Assembly (NCBI GenBank): GCA_003427395.1
Contig: BFEA01000991.1
Span: forward strand, 1-25,937
Reading direction: 5' to 3'
Source of the DNA: Chara braunii
Taxonomy: Eukaryota > Streptophyta > Charophyceae > Charales > Characeae
Length of the DNA stretch: 25,937 bases
Shown here: positions 1 to 9,313 of the stretch, piece by piece
Position numbering within the stretch: position 1 is the stretch's first letter
Layout: every line of letters begins with the position of its first letter
Position numbers and translations under genes: made by a program
The notes under the pieces: generated by a model
Database searches by the model: none
What the model was told of the DNA's origin: nothing
What the model saw: only the letters and a program-made list of their open reading frames with translations

Positions 1-180
1 GAAGGGAAACCTAGGAAAAAAAAAAAAAAAACAGAAGGTGAAGGGGAAAAAAAAAATTTGAAAAGTGAAGCCTGGAAAAAAAAAGAAATAGACAGGAAAA
101 ACAAAAAAAAGAAGAAGGAGAAGAAAAAAGAAGAGCGAGAAGAAGAAGCGGAGGCGGTGGGGTGATAGAGCATAAGGGCG
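1..180. repeat. A-rich / purine-rich tract
   Basis: The first 175 bases are almost wholly A and G on the plus strand, with A runs followed by GAAGAAG-type trinucleotides. No coding signal is seen. It is low-complexity DNA, possibly the tail of a retroposon lying to the left of the window. Confidence 0.7.
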
Positions 181-1490
181 CTGAGGTGGAGGCCGCTTCG
201 AGGGGGCACTACCATGCACTTGCCATAGCCAGTCTTGGTCAACGATTGTTGGCACTCCTGGATTGACCGTGAGAGGAAGGGGGAGATGTGGGGGCGGTCA
301 ACGGGCAGGATCTGCACGCCGTACATACCAGAATTATGAACTGATCAGGGGCTTTGCCCGCTGATTGCAGATACGCAACAGTTACTACGATTGTGCTGTG
401 AAGGCGGACGGGATTTCATCCGAGTGCGGAGCTGGTGACGAACAACGAGAGTGCATCAACAAGCGTCGACTTCCGGGAGAGATGGTGGACTGTTCGTTGC
501 GATTGGTATCGCCCAGAGCTGTTGGCGAATTGCTAACACAGGGCTTAAGCCTCCACGGTTTGTTCACTCTAGCTGATACTCCTGCTTCGGACGCGGTGGT
601 GCTCACGACTTCCCAATCTTCGGATCTTCGACGAAGTTATGGCTTCTGCTTATGAATGGCACGCCTGTTAGAGTAGCTATTACGTATATAGGGTTGGATT
701 GGGTTTTCCAGTGGATATCGACTGCTTTTTTCTGATTGCCTTTTTGAGCCGCCATCCCTGATTGCGGTTCCCAGAGCAGTGGAACTGCACTTCGTGTCCA
801 ATTCTGTTTGGTTTGCCTTGCTGTGTGATATGGGTTGTTCTCGGTTTGTCCGATTGTGTGAACGACGGGTGACCTGTCCGCCACTGTCTTTACAGATCAC
901 GAGTTTAGGTTGTGTGCGATATAGAGATTCATGTTGAATTCGTTGGATCGTCAGCCTTCTGTTTCGACTGAAGATTGTGGGTGATGCAAGGAAATTGCTG
1001 CCTCGTCTTTTTAGGATGGGCTTTTGTCTTTTTGTTGGGCTTTGGTGGTTTTTGTTGGGCTTTTGTGGATTTGTTGAGCCTCTTGAGTAGATGGAGAAGT
1101 TGTTGGGGTTGTGTAATGGGAATCGGTGTGCTCCCTTGTGAAAATGCTGAATTGGGGTTTGTCTTGGGTTGCGACTTTTTCTAGTGGAATTAGGTTAAGC
1201 GTAGTTAAGTGCTTGGTTAGTATTGTTTTTTGGTGGTAACAAGTATAGGCTATGCTTAGAGCAATTTTGGATAATTTTTGAGTCTTGTGCGTCTTTGATG
1301 ATAAGTTAGTAGTAAATAGGGTTTGAGTGATGGATAGGGCTTGTTTTTTAGTTTTCTTTGTTTTAGGTGATGACCGCCTTTTTACTCTTGTTCCTCTTGC
1401 AACTTGGGACCGATGGGCGGGGGGGGCCTGGGGTCTCGGTAGCTAGATGGCTGTATTTAGGGATAGGGTTGGCCGGGAGTGCCTTTCTTA
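181..1490. other. gene-free T/G-rich stretch
   Basis: No conserved domain, splice-like structure or RNA gene is recognised. Open frames here are short and lack family resemblance. Around 1015-1075 the plus strand is a short imperfect repeat of a TTTTTGTTGGGCTTT-like unit. Part of the stretch may be the body of the retroposon whose 3' end lies at 1514-1600, but its 5' limit and TSD could not be found. Confidence 0.5.
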
Positions 1491-1513
1491 GCCCGGCATG
1501 GCTGCAGCATCTA

Positions 1514-1600
1514 TGTGAGGGACGCCGGGCCCGCTTCCCGGTTTTTGAATGAAGTTGTGCGTTAAAATTAAAAAAAAAAAAGAAAAAAAAAGAAAAAAAA
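1514..1600 (+). mobile_element. 3' end of a non-LTR retroposon, copy 1
   Basis: A GC-rich hairpin, GCCGGG-loop-CCCGG at about 1522-1542, is followed by about 25 bases and then an A-rich tail (1569-1600). The same arrangement, with similar bases, ends the retroposon at 1852-2678. A shared 3' stem-loop followed by poly(A) is expected for a LINE or SINE family that uses its 3' end for target-primed reverse transcription. No TSD was found for this copy, so its length is unknown. Confidence 0.5.
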
Positions 1601-1651
1601 GTGACAATTAAGTGTTTGAATTCCGAGGTTCCGTTCAAATACATCACTCAA

Positions 1652-1696
1652 ACTTCATTAAATATGATATGTCTATATATATATATAATATATATC
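1652..1696. repeat. AT microsatellite
   Basis: An (AT)n-type run just upstream of the retrozyme-like relic. A similar AT-rich run (25753-25772) lies beside the related copy at 25612-25748. Confidence 0.7.
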
Positions 1697-1798
1697 GTCA
1701 CAAACAGAACTGCCCGGTAAACCGTAGGCAGAGAGAGAGAAGAGGACAAACAAACGAGGGGCTGTGACAAACTGTTTCGTCGGAGTTTCACCGACTCA
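1696..1798 (-). repeat. truncated retrozyme-like repeat with half a hammerhead ribozyme
   Basis: This is clearly homologous to 25612-25726 in the same orientation. Both contain TGCCCGGTAAACCG and GGCTGTGACAAACTGTTTCG on the plus strand. On the minus strand the stem II hairpin (GUCGG/CCGAC) and the following GAAAC of a hammerhead are present, but the CUGAUGA box is lost: sequence identity stops at 1798 and AT-rich DNA follows. It is a non-functional relic. Confidence 0.6.
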
Positions 1799-1833
1799 AT
1801 ATATGTATAAATCTATTACGTGTGTACTACAGT

Positions 1834-1851
1834 AAAAAGTTACAAATACTT
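1834..1851 (+). repeat. left target-site duplication of retroposon copy 2
   Basis: AAAAAGTTACAAATACTT here recurs at 2674-2691. The two copies bracket 1852-2678. Confidence 0.75.
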
Positions 1852-2678
1852 GCGGGGTCTTTGACCTCTGCGGTGCGGGAGGTAGGGATTACGGCTGAGA
1901 TGTGGAATTTGGGTCAGATATTCATTCCATCCTAATAGGCTGCTGTTTGCTGTCATCTGATCCACAGGGGCTTCGCCATGGGGGGAGGGGTATATGCAGA
2001 TTGAGGGAGAGGCTTACCCTAAATAGCGAGGAGGTGGGTGGGTTTGCGGGGCTTTTAGCCCCTGCCGCGCGCAGGAGGTATGGTAATCCTCTGGTTTGTG
2101 AAAACAGCATCATGGTGGGAGTCGGTGTTTTTATAAGGAAGAGTGCGGGGAGGTGCCATCCGTTTTGAATCGCGAGGAGGTGGGTGGGTTTGCGGGGTCT
2201 CTGTCAGCAGTTGGGGGCCTGAGGGCAAAGACCCCTGCCGCACGGGTGGTAGGGCGGATTGGCAGGGGTTGGTAATAACTCCGGATGAATGGAAGACATG
2301 ATCACGCAGGGCTGATTTCTTGGTTCTAATAAGTGGATTTGATTCGTTTTTTAGGTCACTAACTTAGGGTTGACATGACTATTGTGATTACGTTCTTTTA
2401 GTGAAGTGTTTTAGATTTTCTTAGTAATTTCATTCCTCGGGGAGAATTTAGATTGTGATGATAATTTTCGTTGACTTTTTGAGTTGTTGGGATTGTGAAA
2501 TTGCCAGTGGGGTTAAATCTAGTGGTGTCCTCTTTGTGTTTGGCCGATGATGCCTTGCCCACTGAGGGCCCCACATAATTTTGTAAGGGAAGCCGGGCCG
2601 GGTTCCCGGCTTTTATAAAGACATTGTTCATTTGGNAAAAAAAAAAAAAAAAAATGTTGTTTAGTTAAAAAAAAAAAA
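1852..2678 (+). mobile_element. non-LTR retroposon, copy 2 (complete insertion with TSD)
   Basis: About 0.8 kb lies between direct copies of GTTACAAATACTT (1839-1851 and 2679-2691). It ends with a GCCGGG/CCCGGC hairpin (about 2592-2610) and two A runs (2637-2654 and 2667-2678). It carries no recognisable coding domain. Inside are three related GC-rich segments, at 1853-1890, 2030-2080 and 2175-2250, each with a GCGGGG start and a CTGCCGC or similar partner; two of them share GCGAGGAGGTGGGTGGGTTT. The element is either a non-autonomous SINE-like unit or a 5'-truncated LINE 3' UTR. A single undetermined base lies at 2636. It is inserted just beyond the relic at 1696-1798. Confidence 0.65.
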
Positions 2679-2691
2679 GTTACAAATACTT
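2679..2691 (+). repeat. right target-site duplication of retroposon copy 2
   Basis: GTTACAAATACTT directly follows the terminal A run and repeats 1839-1851 exactly. Confidence 0.75.
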
Positions 2692-2739
2692 TTCTCGCTG
2701 GGACACAAACGAGTAGAGATCTACTCGGGTCACAAAAAA

Positions 2740-3136
2740 AAGAAAAAAAAAAAAAAGAAAACGCCAAGCACGTACAGACACGGACGACACACCCAACAAT
2801 GTCATAGTACGTATTACACGCAAAAACACACACTGTGACAGACCCACGTACACACATAGGGCCTCGCCACACCCTCTGAAAGAGGTTAGATGCATCCTTT
2901 GCTAATTATGGTAATGAATGCATTTGCACCCTCTCTACGTGAAAATGCACTCGTTCTTTTTTCCGCTTCTGCAGTCGTGTGGCGAGGCCCGTAGCACACA
3001 TAACACACGTATAACACACACATAACACACATAACACAGATTCAGGTCACAGACACAGACCATTAAAGAGACAGTAAGTGTTGGGAATAGCGTACATGAC
3101 AACACACACACAGTGTCACAGACACAGACCAATAAA
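2740..3136. repeat. CA-rich repeat field
   Basis: ACACAC/ACACATA-type runs dominate. The block GTCACAGACACAGACC occurs twice (about 3045-3060 and 3114-3129), and a shorter relative, CACTGTGACAGACCC, lies at about 2831-2845. The foldback element at 2859-2990 is embedded here. Confidence 0.6.
2859..2990. mobile_element. 132-bp foldback element A (GGGCCTCGC termini)
   Basis: It begins GGGCCTCGCCACAC and ends with the exact reverse complement, a 14-bp perfect terminal inverted repeat. Length and terminal bases match the elements at 4100-4365, 21952-22083 and 23476-23606. Flanks are CACACATA on the left and GCACACATA on the right, which may be a TSD or simply the surrounding CA repeat. It is MITE-like and has no coding capacity. 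Confidence 0.65.
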
Positions 3137-3163
3137 ATGAAAAAAAAAAAGAAAAAGAAAAAA

Positions 3164-3211
<48 letters not shown>
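3137..3211. repeat. A-rich tract and GA microsatellite
   Basis: An A-rich run leads into about 20 uninterrupted GA units (3171-3211). Confidence 0.9.
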
Positions 3212-3214
<3 letters not shown>

Positions 3215-3462
3215 GCTATTGAAATAGAGACCCAAGTTCGAGTCCAGTTCACACAATCACGTGACCAGAATAAAATACTTCTGAGTTACCCGCGGGGGCG
3301 CCGGTCTGTTCAATGATAATATCTTAGAATAAAACACGTTTTTTTAAAAAGAGGGGAAAGGAAAAAGTGATTCTTCGGCCGACTACCGTCTTCCCACCCT
3401 CATTTTGCCTGTATCTGGCCGGAAATATAGCTTGTGTACATTCATTTTGAGGGTGCGTTATG

Positions 3463-3565
3463 TGGATCGGAATCTGGATTTGTTCTAGGCGGAGATGCAG
3501 AACAGCAGATCAATCATGGCAGGACTTAAATTCAATCCTCTGCGCTGGTGGGACCTCGCCCCGGC
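3463..3565 (-). repeat. hairpin repeat family, copy H
   Basis: Read on the minus strand it starts GGGGCGAGGTCCCACC and ends TTCTGCATCTCCGCCTAGAA followed by CCAGATTCCGATC. Both ends align with the copy at 22264-22392, where the corresponding text is TTCTGCATCTCTGCCTAAAA and CCAGATTCGGGATC. The 5' arm is decayed, so the hairpin is weak here. The function is unknown. Confidence 0.6.
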
Positions 3566-3599
3566 GGGGCTTTGTAAACCCACAACAATCAGCAATTCA

Positions 3600-4095
3600 G
3601 CACGAGGGGAACAAAAAAATAAAAAATAAAAAAAATCGCACATGACGCAATTGATGATCGATCAGCCGTGCAGATCCATCATCATCCCTTTTGTCATGTT
3701 TCTTTTTTCTTTTAATTTTTTTTTCTTCCTCCTTGGTCCTTCTCTTGTCGACGGTCCATAAGTCACTCTCATCATAATTGGATTTGGGTGGGCATCGCTC
3801 CACTGAGTTCCCCATTGTATGAATCGAGTGTGGCAACACAATGAAGAAACGCCATCTTGACGGCCCAGAATCCAGTAGGACAGGTGTCAGTGTTTTTTTT
3901 TTTGTTTTGTTTTCGGCCGCAAAAAAACAAAGAAAAAAAAGTGAATCATGGGACAACACTAGGAACCCTGCCAATCTTTTTTTTTTTTTTTCCGAACCTC
4001 TACCTGAGGTAGGGGGCACCACACTCAATGATGAGGTGATATAATGTGAGATGGAAGTCACAAGTGGATCAAACTCCAAGATTACAAAGATCACT
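3600..4095. other. gene-free stretch with A/T homopolymers
   Basis: Several A and T runs (about 3608-3630, 3700-3725, 3892-3940 and 3977-3991) generate open frames on both strands that encode lysine or phenylalanine runs and nothing recognisable. No RNA gene was seen. Confidence 0.5.
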
Positions 4096-4178
4096 CAATG
4101 GGCCTTGCTCCACTACTCACCAACTGTGCAAAATGAGAATGAATCCTTCCGGAAAACATGGGAAGATACAAGGCCAAA

Positions 4179-4332
4179 TTTTTGGTCTTGTTTTTTTTGT
4201 TTTGTTTTGTTTTGTTAATTTTACGTGTGTCATCCTTGCGCAGGGCCATGCTAATCTTCTCTGTATTGTTCCAATTTTAACGGATGTCCCGAAGGGCTTC
4301 TTTTTTTTTTTCTTTTTCTTTTTTTTGGTCTT
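4179..4332 (-). mobile_element. U6 retrocopy insertion 1, with TSD
   Basis: TTTTTGGTCTT occurs at 4179-4189 and again at 4322-4332 and brackets the insert. On the minus strand the insert contains U6 snRNA sequence followed by an A-rich (AAAAC)n tail (about 4190-4215). That is the structure left by LINE-type target-primed reverse transcription. Purine-rich sequence on the 5' side of U6 (4298-4321) is unexplained. Confidence 0.8.
4217..4297 (-). pseudogene. U6 spliceosomal snRNA retropseudogene 1
   Basis: The minus strand reads as U6 from the 5' stem-loop (CCCTTCGGGACATCC) through AAAATTGGAACAATACAGAG, AGATTAGCATGGCCC and TGCGCAAGGATGACAC, then stops before the usual 3' segment. Two differences from typical plant U6 are CGTTAAAA for CGATAAAA and loss of one G in the 5' stem-loop; both also occur in copies 2 and 3. 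No TATA box or snRNA upstream element precedes it, so it is not an active gene. Confidence 0.9.
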
Positions 4333-4755
4333 TTGGAGCATGTGTAGAATAGTGGCACGAGGCCCAATAGTCCGCATCGTCAAGATTAACAGGAGTTGAA
4401 TGAAGGTCCCAGAATAGGCTTTCTCATTTTCTTTTCTTCTTTTTTTTTTTCTTTTTTTTTCTTGTTTTTTTTCAAGAAACACTGCTCCAATCTATTTATG
4501 GGGAGCTGCACTTGTTGGGAAATGGGCCCAACGTCCCAAGACAAAGTTTTTGAGGCCGGTGTCCTCACAGTCTGCCCCGAGTAACTTGCCAAAGAATAAG
4601 GATACCAGGAGCGCTACCCGGCTACGCTCTGAAAGTAACCAGGAATAGGCACAGATATGGGAAAAGAGGTAGAGGTTTAAAGTTGAAGAACTGGAATGGA
4701 GGGTGGAACAGAAAAAAGGAGGTGGGGCATTTACGCCCCAAGTTTACCGACCCTC

Positions 4756-5301
4756 TCAGCCTGTGGCTGCCAGGAAGAAACATGCTCTGCGAGGTCTGGG
4801 GGAAAGGCGGTCGCACAAAAAGTCTGAGTATACTAGCTTGTTATCTGGCAGTAGATCTGCCCTCTTGTAGGGGATAGACCACGTCTTCTGAAAGGAGAGC
4901 TTTGCACTTGCGAAGTCTGTAGACTTGCTCTTGATCTCAACCCATGAGGCCATGATATCCAATCTCATTGCATGCCTAAATTTGGAAAGGAGGGCAGAGA
5001 TAGGAGGCTTAGAGTCTAAAACCCTCCTGTGTCGTCTAGCTAACCGTAGTTACTGTATCCAAAAAGCTCTGATTCTGAATATTTGGGACATTTTGTCTAC
5101 CTGTTGGCCTTTCAGCTCAGGGGGCAAACGGCCTGTGAACACAAAATCCTTATTCCAGAGATCACGAGATCCATAAACCCTGAGCCAGAGTTTATTTAGA
5201 TAGTCCCAAAAACCTCTGGCAATCACACATTCCCACCAAAGGTGAGGCCAATCTTCTAGGCATGGGTGTGGACAGGCGTCACACAGCACAGATATTTCCA
5301 T
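4756..5301 (-). pseudogene. LINE C-terminal zinc-finger (zf-RVT) domain
   Basis: The segment from 5301 has CDAC (residues 7-10), then H20 and C25 in DWPHLWWEC, and FWDYLNKLW: the C-x2-C...H-x4-C pattern of the zf-RVT domain that closes many plant LINE ORF2 proteins. An in-frame TAA at about 5050 separates it from a downstream segment of the same frame (RLDIMASWVEIKSKSTDFAS) that runs to 4756. The single stop points to a decayed, formerly continuous ORF. Confidence 0.75.
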
Positions 5302-6058
5302 ACCTTTTTCGGAGCACCACAGAGAGGTTGGGACGCAAGAATGCAGATGCAGCCGTTGCAGACCACCTATTTTGGTTTCTACAGTCTACTGATGAGAGGA
5401 TCAACTGGATGAAGAAGAGTGGCTGGGCTGTAGTTGGAGGGCCGATGCCCTTCTCTGCCAAGTATGAGAGAGACCTGCTTGCAGAGACTGAGGTTGGGAT
5501 TGGATGCTGTAACCTAACTTGGCTGTGTATTCAGAGATGGGGACCTTAGCAGAGCAGCCATTGTGGTCTGATACTGTCCAGCCAATTCTGCATAGATCTA
5601 CTTTCCAGCCTGCGACCGGGGCAGCTTGCAAGACGACACGGAAAGAGATCTATCTGGCCCTGCCCATTCTTCTTTTGATGGACCTTGATCTCTTCTAGCC
5701 CCTGAAGAGGGACAGCTCGGGGGTCTTTAATTTGTTGAAGACGAGAATCCTTCAATGTCCATTCTGATGCCAAAGTTGAACCGCCGCCCTTACTTTGTCC
5801 ACCCTTAGGAAGGATTCTGGAGAGCCAGGGTGTTTAAACCACTGGTATTCCACAAACTGTTCTCCCGTCTGGGTGAGACTCCGTGAGAGTGGATTCCCGC
5901 ACAGTCAGGACTGCTTCAATTAGTTCCGACAGGTGCTGTTCGATGCGGTGTAACCCTGCGAGTGTAGCGTGGGCCCTGGAGTTCTGCCGGCGTCTTCCAC
6001 CTGTTGTGGCCTTCGTCCCAGATATGTCGTAGAAGCCAGATACCTTTTTGCATCGGAT

Positions 6059-6655
6059 TCATTTGCGCCCAAAGTTGCCTGGTGTCTTCGCCACTGAGAA
6101 TGGGAGCCCGGTTGAGCGTCTGAGTGTAGGGTTTTCAAACAACCGAGTGTTAAGGATTTCTGTCTTGGTGGTAGGTTCCTGAAAGGGAAGGGGGAGGATT
6201 TTGCCCCATTCCTTCAGAATGTTATTCCATGTGCTGCTGACTTTCCTTGATGCGAAGGGGCGCATTAGTAAGGCATACCACACTGCCTCGGGGTTGGACA
6301 AACCCCATGATTCTTGAGCTAGCAAGCGCCGGGCAATAACAATCCATGGTTGTTGTTCGCTGGCTGTTAGAGCCCTTACTGGCCATCTTACTGGCCATTT
6401 GGCCAGTAAAGCCCTGTTCTGTGCCTCGGGGTCTTCCAAACCTAAACCCCCAGCGTTGCGTTTTTCTATAATCTTGTACCAGCTGACTTTGTTAAGGGCG
6501 GACTGGGCGTTTGAATCTCCTTTGAATCTCCTTTCCATAGAAGGCGGGTGAGAAGTCTTTTGATGTTAGAGGCCAGTTTGGGGTTATTAAGGCTCGTATA
6601 GATAAGATATACGAGATCTTGGAGGAGATAAAAGTGTTAACGACCATAGCCCTCC
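6059..6655 (-). pseudogene. LINE reverse transcriptase, C-terminal portion
   Basis: Minus-strand frames give GRAMVVNTFISSKISYIL and, after a shift near 6535, KVSWYKIIEKRNAGGLGLED and QNRALLAKW. These are the hallmark thumb and connection motifs of plant L1-type ORF2 proteins. The frame closes at 6059 and coding-like sequence (WDEGHNRWKTPAELQG in another frame at about 5985-6035) goes on towards 5640. The protein would be the replication enzyme of the LINE; here it is a fragment. Confidence 0.75.
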
Positions 6656-6760
6656 CAAGGAGAGAGAGGGAGAGAAAAAAAAAACAAGAGCAGGAGTCAC
6701 GGATTCTGTTTATCATGATTGAGTCTTGCATCACAGAGGGCTGAGAGGGGTTGTGACGCC

Positions 6761-7608
6761 CAACCTCACGCCCAGCGCGACTTCCTGCTTTTCGGAGTGT
6801 TGGTGGGCCTGGAAGTGCGAAAAGGGGTGTGCCAAGGATTTTAGGAAAGTGGGGGTGGAGTTCCAGGTCGGAACTGGAATCTCCTGTGTCAAGTTCCAGG
6901 GATAGACGTGCAAGCGTCTCTTTCGGCTCAGAGTTGGGGTGATGGCCGATCTCGCGGCCTGATCCGCGTATGGTGTTCGGGTGGGGCGCCGCGGGCGTCC
7001 CAGTGGGAACGCTCATACCGCTGTCGGCTGACGCAGGTCTCTGAGGCGGAGGAGGGTGAGCTGTGCTCCCGTTGTTCCGTTTCCGGACGGGTTCGTCGAG
7101 TGATCCCCGTCGGACAGTGCCCGTCGCGCTGCTGACACTCTGAGCACGGCGGTCGGGGCCAGAACCGGGCTATGGACTCCCAGGGGACAACAAGTAGTTG
7201 GTGATACGGGAGGACGATGTAATAGGGAGGGAAACTAGTGGTGATGGCCACCAAGCCTGGGGTTAGAAGGTAATGCTGGCTTCGGCTATCGGGATAATCC
7301 GGGATCCACAAGTCTCGATTAATGGCCAACTGGATATCGCCTCTGCACAGTTGCTCGTTTCCAGTTCGGCAGGGGTACTCAGGATTCCGTGAGTCTCGTT
7401 GTCGTCTGGCTTGTTGCCGTCCAACTTGTTCCCTTTCCCAATACGCTCGGTATTCCGGATCTCTCAGGCTCTCATGGTCGGTAATCCAAAAGGGAGTTTT
7501 GATCGCCATATCCTATTTAGCGGAATTCAGCGCAGGCATCTTCGACCAGAGGGATCGGGTCAGCTCTTGCACGCGCAGGCGTAGGCTGCAGGTCACCTCT
7601 GTGGGCGG
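6761..7608 (-). repeat. 3' LTR (left copy)
   Basis: It is a direct repeat of 18977-19822, from CAACCTCACGCC to CTGTGGGCGG. Just outside its left edge is TGTGACGCCCA (6752-6762), which looks like a TG-starting LTR terminus but is not shared by the right LTR. The block nearest the internal region is the more conserved; the middle is more diverged. Confidence 0.8.
6928..7509 (-). CDS. 193-codon ORF inside the 3' LTR (unknown function)
   Basis: This uninterrupted frame fills two thirds of the LTR and has an identical-length partner at 19142-19723. The product is rich in Arg, Pro and Tyr: MAIKTPFWITD, DPEYRAYWEREQ, an RRQ/RQQ-rich region, SRNPEYPCRTGNEQLC, and a CSECQQ pair of cysteines near residue 123. 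No known domain is recognised. About 22 of 193 residues differ from the partner by eye, which is no sign of purifying selection since insertion. A second conserved frame (KETLARLSLELDTGDSSS) overlaps the region downstream. It may be a chance ORF, a relic of captured coding sequence, or an N-terminal gag extension. Confidence 0.4.
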   Translation of the reverse strand: MAIKTPFWITDHESLRDPEYRAYWEREQVGRQQARRQRDSRNPEYPCRTGNEQLCRGDIQLAINRDLWIPDYPDSRSQHYLLTPGLVAITTSFPPYYIVLPYHQLLVVPWESIARFWPRPPCSECQQRDGHCPTGITRRTRPETEQREHSSPSSASETCVSRQRYERSHWDARGAPPEHHTRIRPRDRPSPQL

Positions 7609-8049
7609 CTGCCTGATGCATGCGTGCGCATGCGCCGGTCGATCAGATCAAAGACCGCGTGTGAGTGGGTTACCGATGATTTACTTGCATGTCGGTTTGT
7701 TCTATATGCTAGCAGACCTTCCGTGCAACTGTTATCCAAATCTCAGACAAAACCAATCAGTACATTCATGCTTACACCAAAAAGAGGGCAGAGTTAGTTT
7801 TGGACATCCAAAAACCAATGCACCCTGACTCAAAACAAGTAGTTGGACAAAAGATTGGAGATTGGAGGTAACAAAAAGGAAAAAGGGGCGCACATTCATT
7901 CATCCTTATGCATACATACACCCAAAGCAGATAGTCTGAGATGATTTACACAAGAAATCCGAAAGTGGGGCAACAACATCGACCAACGTTGGAATCAAAA
8001 CTTTACATAGAAGGTAGGGAGAAGAAGACACTGTTCCACAATATCCCCG

Positions 8050-8098
8050 TCTCGCTCTCTCTCTCACTCTCTCTCTCACTCTCTCTCTTTCTTCTCTC
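8050..8098. repeat. CT microsatellite
   Basis: Interrupted (CT)n with CTCACTCT variants. Confidence 0.9.
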
Positions 8099-9272
8099 AA
8101 TGCGGGCAGTCCGTTGCCCCGAATCTCCCAAGCCGCACATAGTTGTCACCCCGTTTGGCCAGAGTGTGCAAGCCAGGTTCACCCACGCGCCGCAGTCCGT
8201 CGCGACCACACGTCAACCCCGCGCACACAACACCAGTTCGTCGGATTGCCCAACTCTCATGCTTACTCACCTTCCAAAACTTTCTCGTTAGCCAACCCTC
8301 ACTGATCACGCTAACCTCAAGGTTCTTAGAGAGGGAAGTAATCGCGCTTGCGAAATTTATAGCGTGCATGCTTGCGCGAGGGATACAGGATTAGCACCAA
8401 CTGCCACCAAGTGATGAGAAAGAGAAAAGAGGGAGTGCCTACGTCTGCATGTCCAGGCCGTGGCGGGGGGGACGAAGCCGCTCTCCGCGCATCGATCCGG
8501 GCATGCAACCGTGGGAACCACTTAGAACAGAGGAAGAGCGTGTATGCGAAGACGAGGTGGGAAAGAAAAAAAAATACGAAATCCATAAAGAACAAGAAGA
8601 TTACAGTTGCGATTGCGCCCGCCAAAAACTACAGCTACACACAGGATTAAAGCGCGGACGGAATCAAGGCCCAGACCTTATCGAGGCACGGTGCGTGCGA
8701 GCAAGAAGCGTCGTGCCGCCAAATTGCAAGGTGCCTAAATTCCTAGTCTAAATCCTAATTGCAAGAGAAAATTCCAAAAACAATTTCGAGAGCCTGAAGG
8801 GGCTCGACATTAGTTCGAATTTCAAAATTGAAAACTCCCGCGCGCTAATCGCGCCAAAATTCCTAGTGCGCATAGCAGAACAAGAAAGCAGTTATGACAA
8901 CCGTTATTTCTCGCGCTTGCTAGGGCGCGGTCACTTAATCGTCGGCGCGGGACTGTCCCGGCACCAGCCCGACGAACTCCAATGAAAACGAAAAAGTAGC
9001 GAGGGCATCCATGCAACTTGCCCCACCGATCCCGTTTGCGCCCCGTCACCCATCAAGGCCCTCTTGTTTCCCCTCAACAGCCTCACGCAGGAAGTCGCGC
9101 GATTACAGAAGATAGTTCATTACGTATGTGACGCCCAGAGGGTTTCAATCTTGTGCAAGCTCCCACTTGCACTCACATCTCTCCAAGGTGCACGTGTGAT
9201 AACCGTAGGATAAGAGTGTGGAAGTCATCTTATTGACACGTTCTGATCCTTGCACCCATTTTAGTGTTCCAA

Positions 9273-9313
9273 GGGGGGGGGGGGGGGGGGGGGGGGGGCG
9301 GGGGCGGGGGGGG
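9273..9313. repeat. poly-G run
   Basis: 26 consecutive G, then G-rich with two C interruptions. It could form a G-quadruplex on the plus strand. The length is prone to sequencing error. Confidence 0.9.

Larger units (their letters stand above)
4100..4365. mobile_element. foldback element B, interrupted by a U6 retrocopy
   Basis: The left end, GGGCCTTGCTCCACTACTC, matches in inverted form the right end, GAATAGTGGCACGAGGCCC. Without the U6 insert and one TSD copy (143 bp) the element would be about 123 bp, close to the 131-132 bp of its relatives. The left half also matches the reverse complement of the copy at 23476-23606 (GTGCAAAATGAGA, then GAAAACATGG and AAATTTTTGG-type blocks). It is flanked by AAT on both sides, a possible 3-bp TSD. 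Confidence 0.7.
4432..6661 (-). mobile_element. 5'-truncated L1-like LINE with A-rich tail
   Basis: The minus strand carries the C-terminal part of a LINE ORF2 in the expected order. First comes a post-catalytic RT region (RAMVVNTFISSKISYIL, about 6600-6655). Then follow KVSWYKII and GGLGLEDPEAQNRALLAKW (about 6400-6490), a zinc-finger RVT segment (5050-5301) and a C-terminal tail (to 4756). The 3' UTR ends at an A-rich run (4432-4475 as T on the plus strand). The catalytic RT and endonuclease are missing, as in ordinary 5' truncation. Several stops and frameshifts show that it is dead. No TSD was found. Confidence 0.8.

Noticed and set aside
975-1184. Small hydrophobic plus-strand ORF rich in Phe, Leu and Trp
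   Set aside because: Composition follows the T/G-rich DNA; no homology, no partner copy and no clear start context.
3228-3262. AGTTCGAGTCC, like a tRNA T-loop / B box
   Set aside because: The flanking bases do not pair as a T stem, and no acceptor stem or A box is found upstream, where a GA repeat lies.
3597-4094. 165-codon minus-strand ORF
   Set aside because: Mostly Lys/Phe runs from A and T homopolymers; no domain.
5385-5420. CTGATGAGAG as another hammerhead
   Set aside because: No GAAA box or closing stem II follows, and the site lies in LINE coding sequence.
7609-7660. Polypurine tract before the 3' LTR
   Set aside because: The plus strand here (GCTGCCTGATGCATGCG) is not pyrimidine-rich, so no polypurine tract exists on the element's strand.
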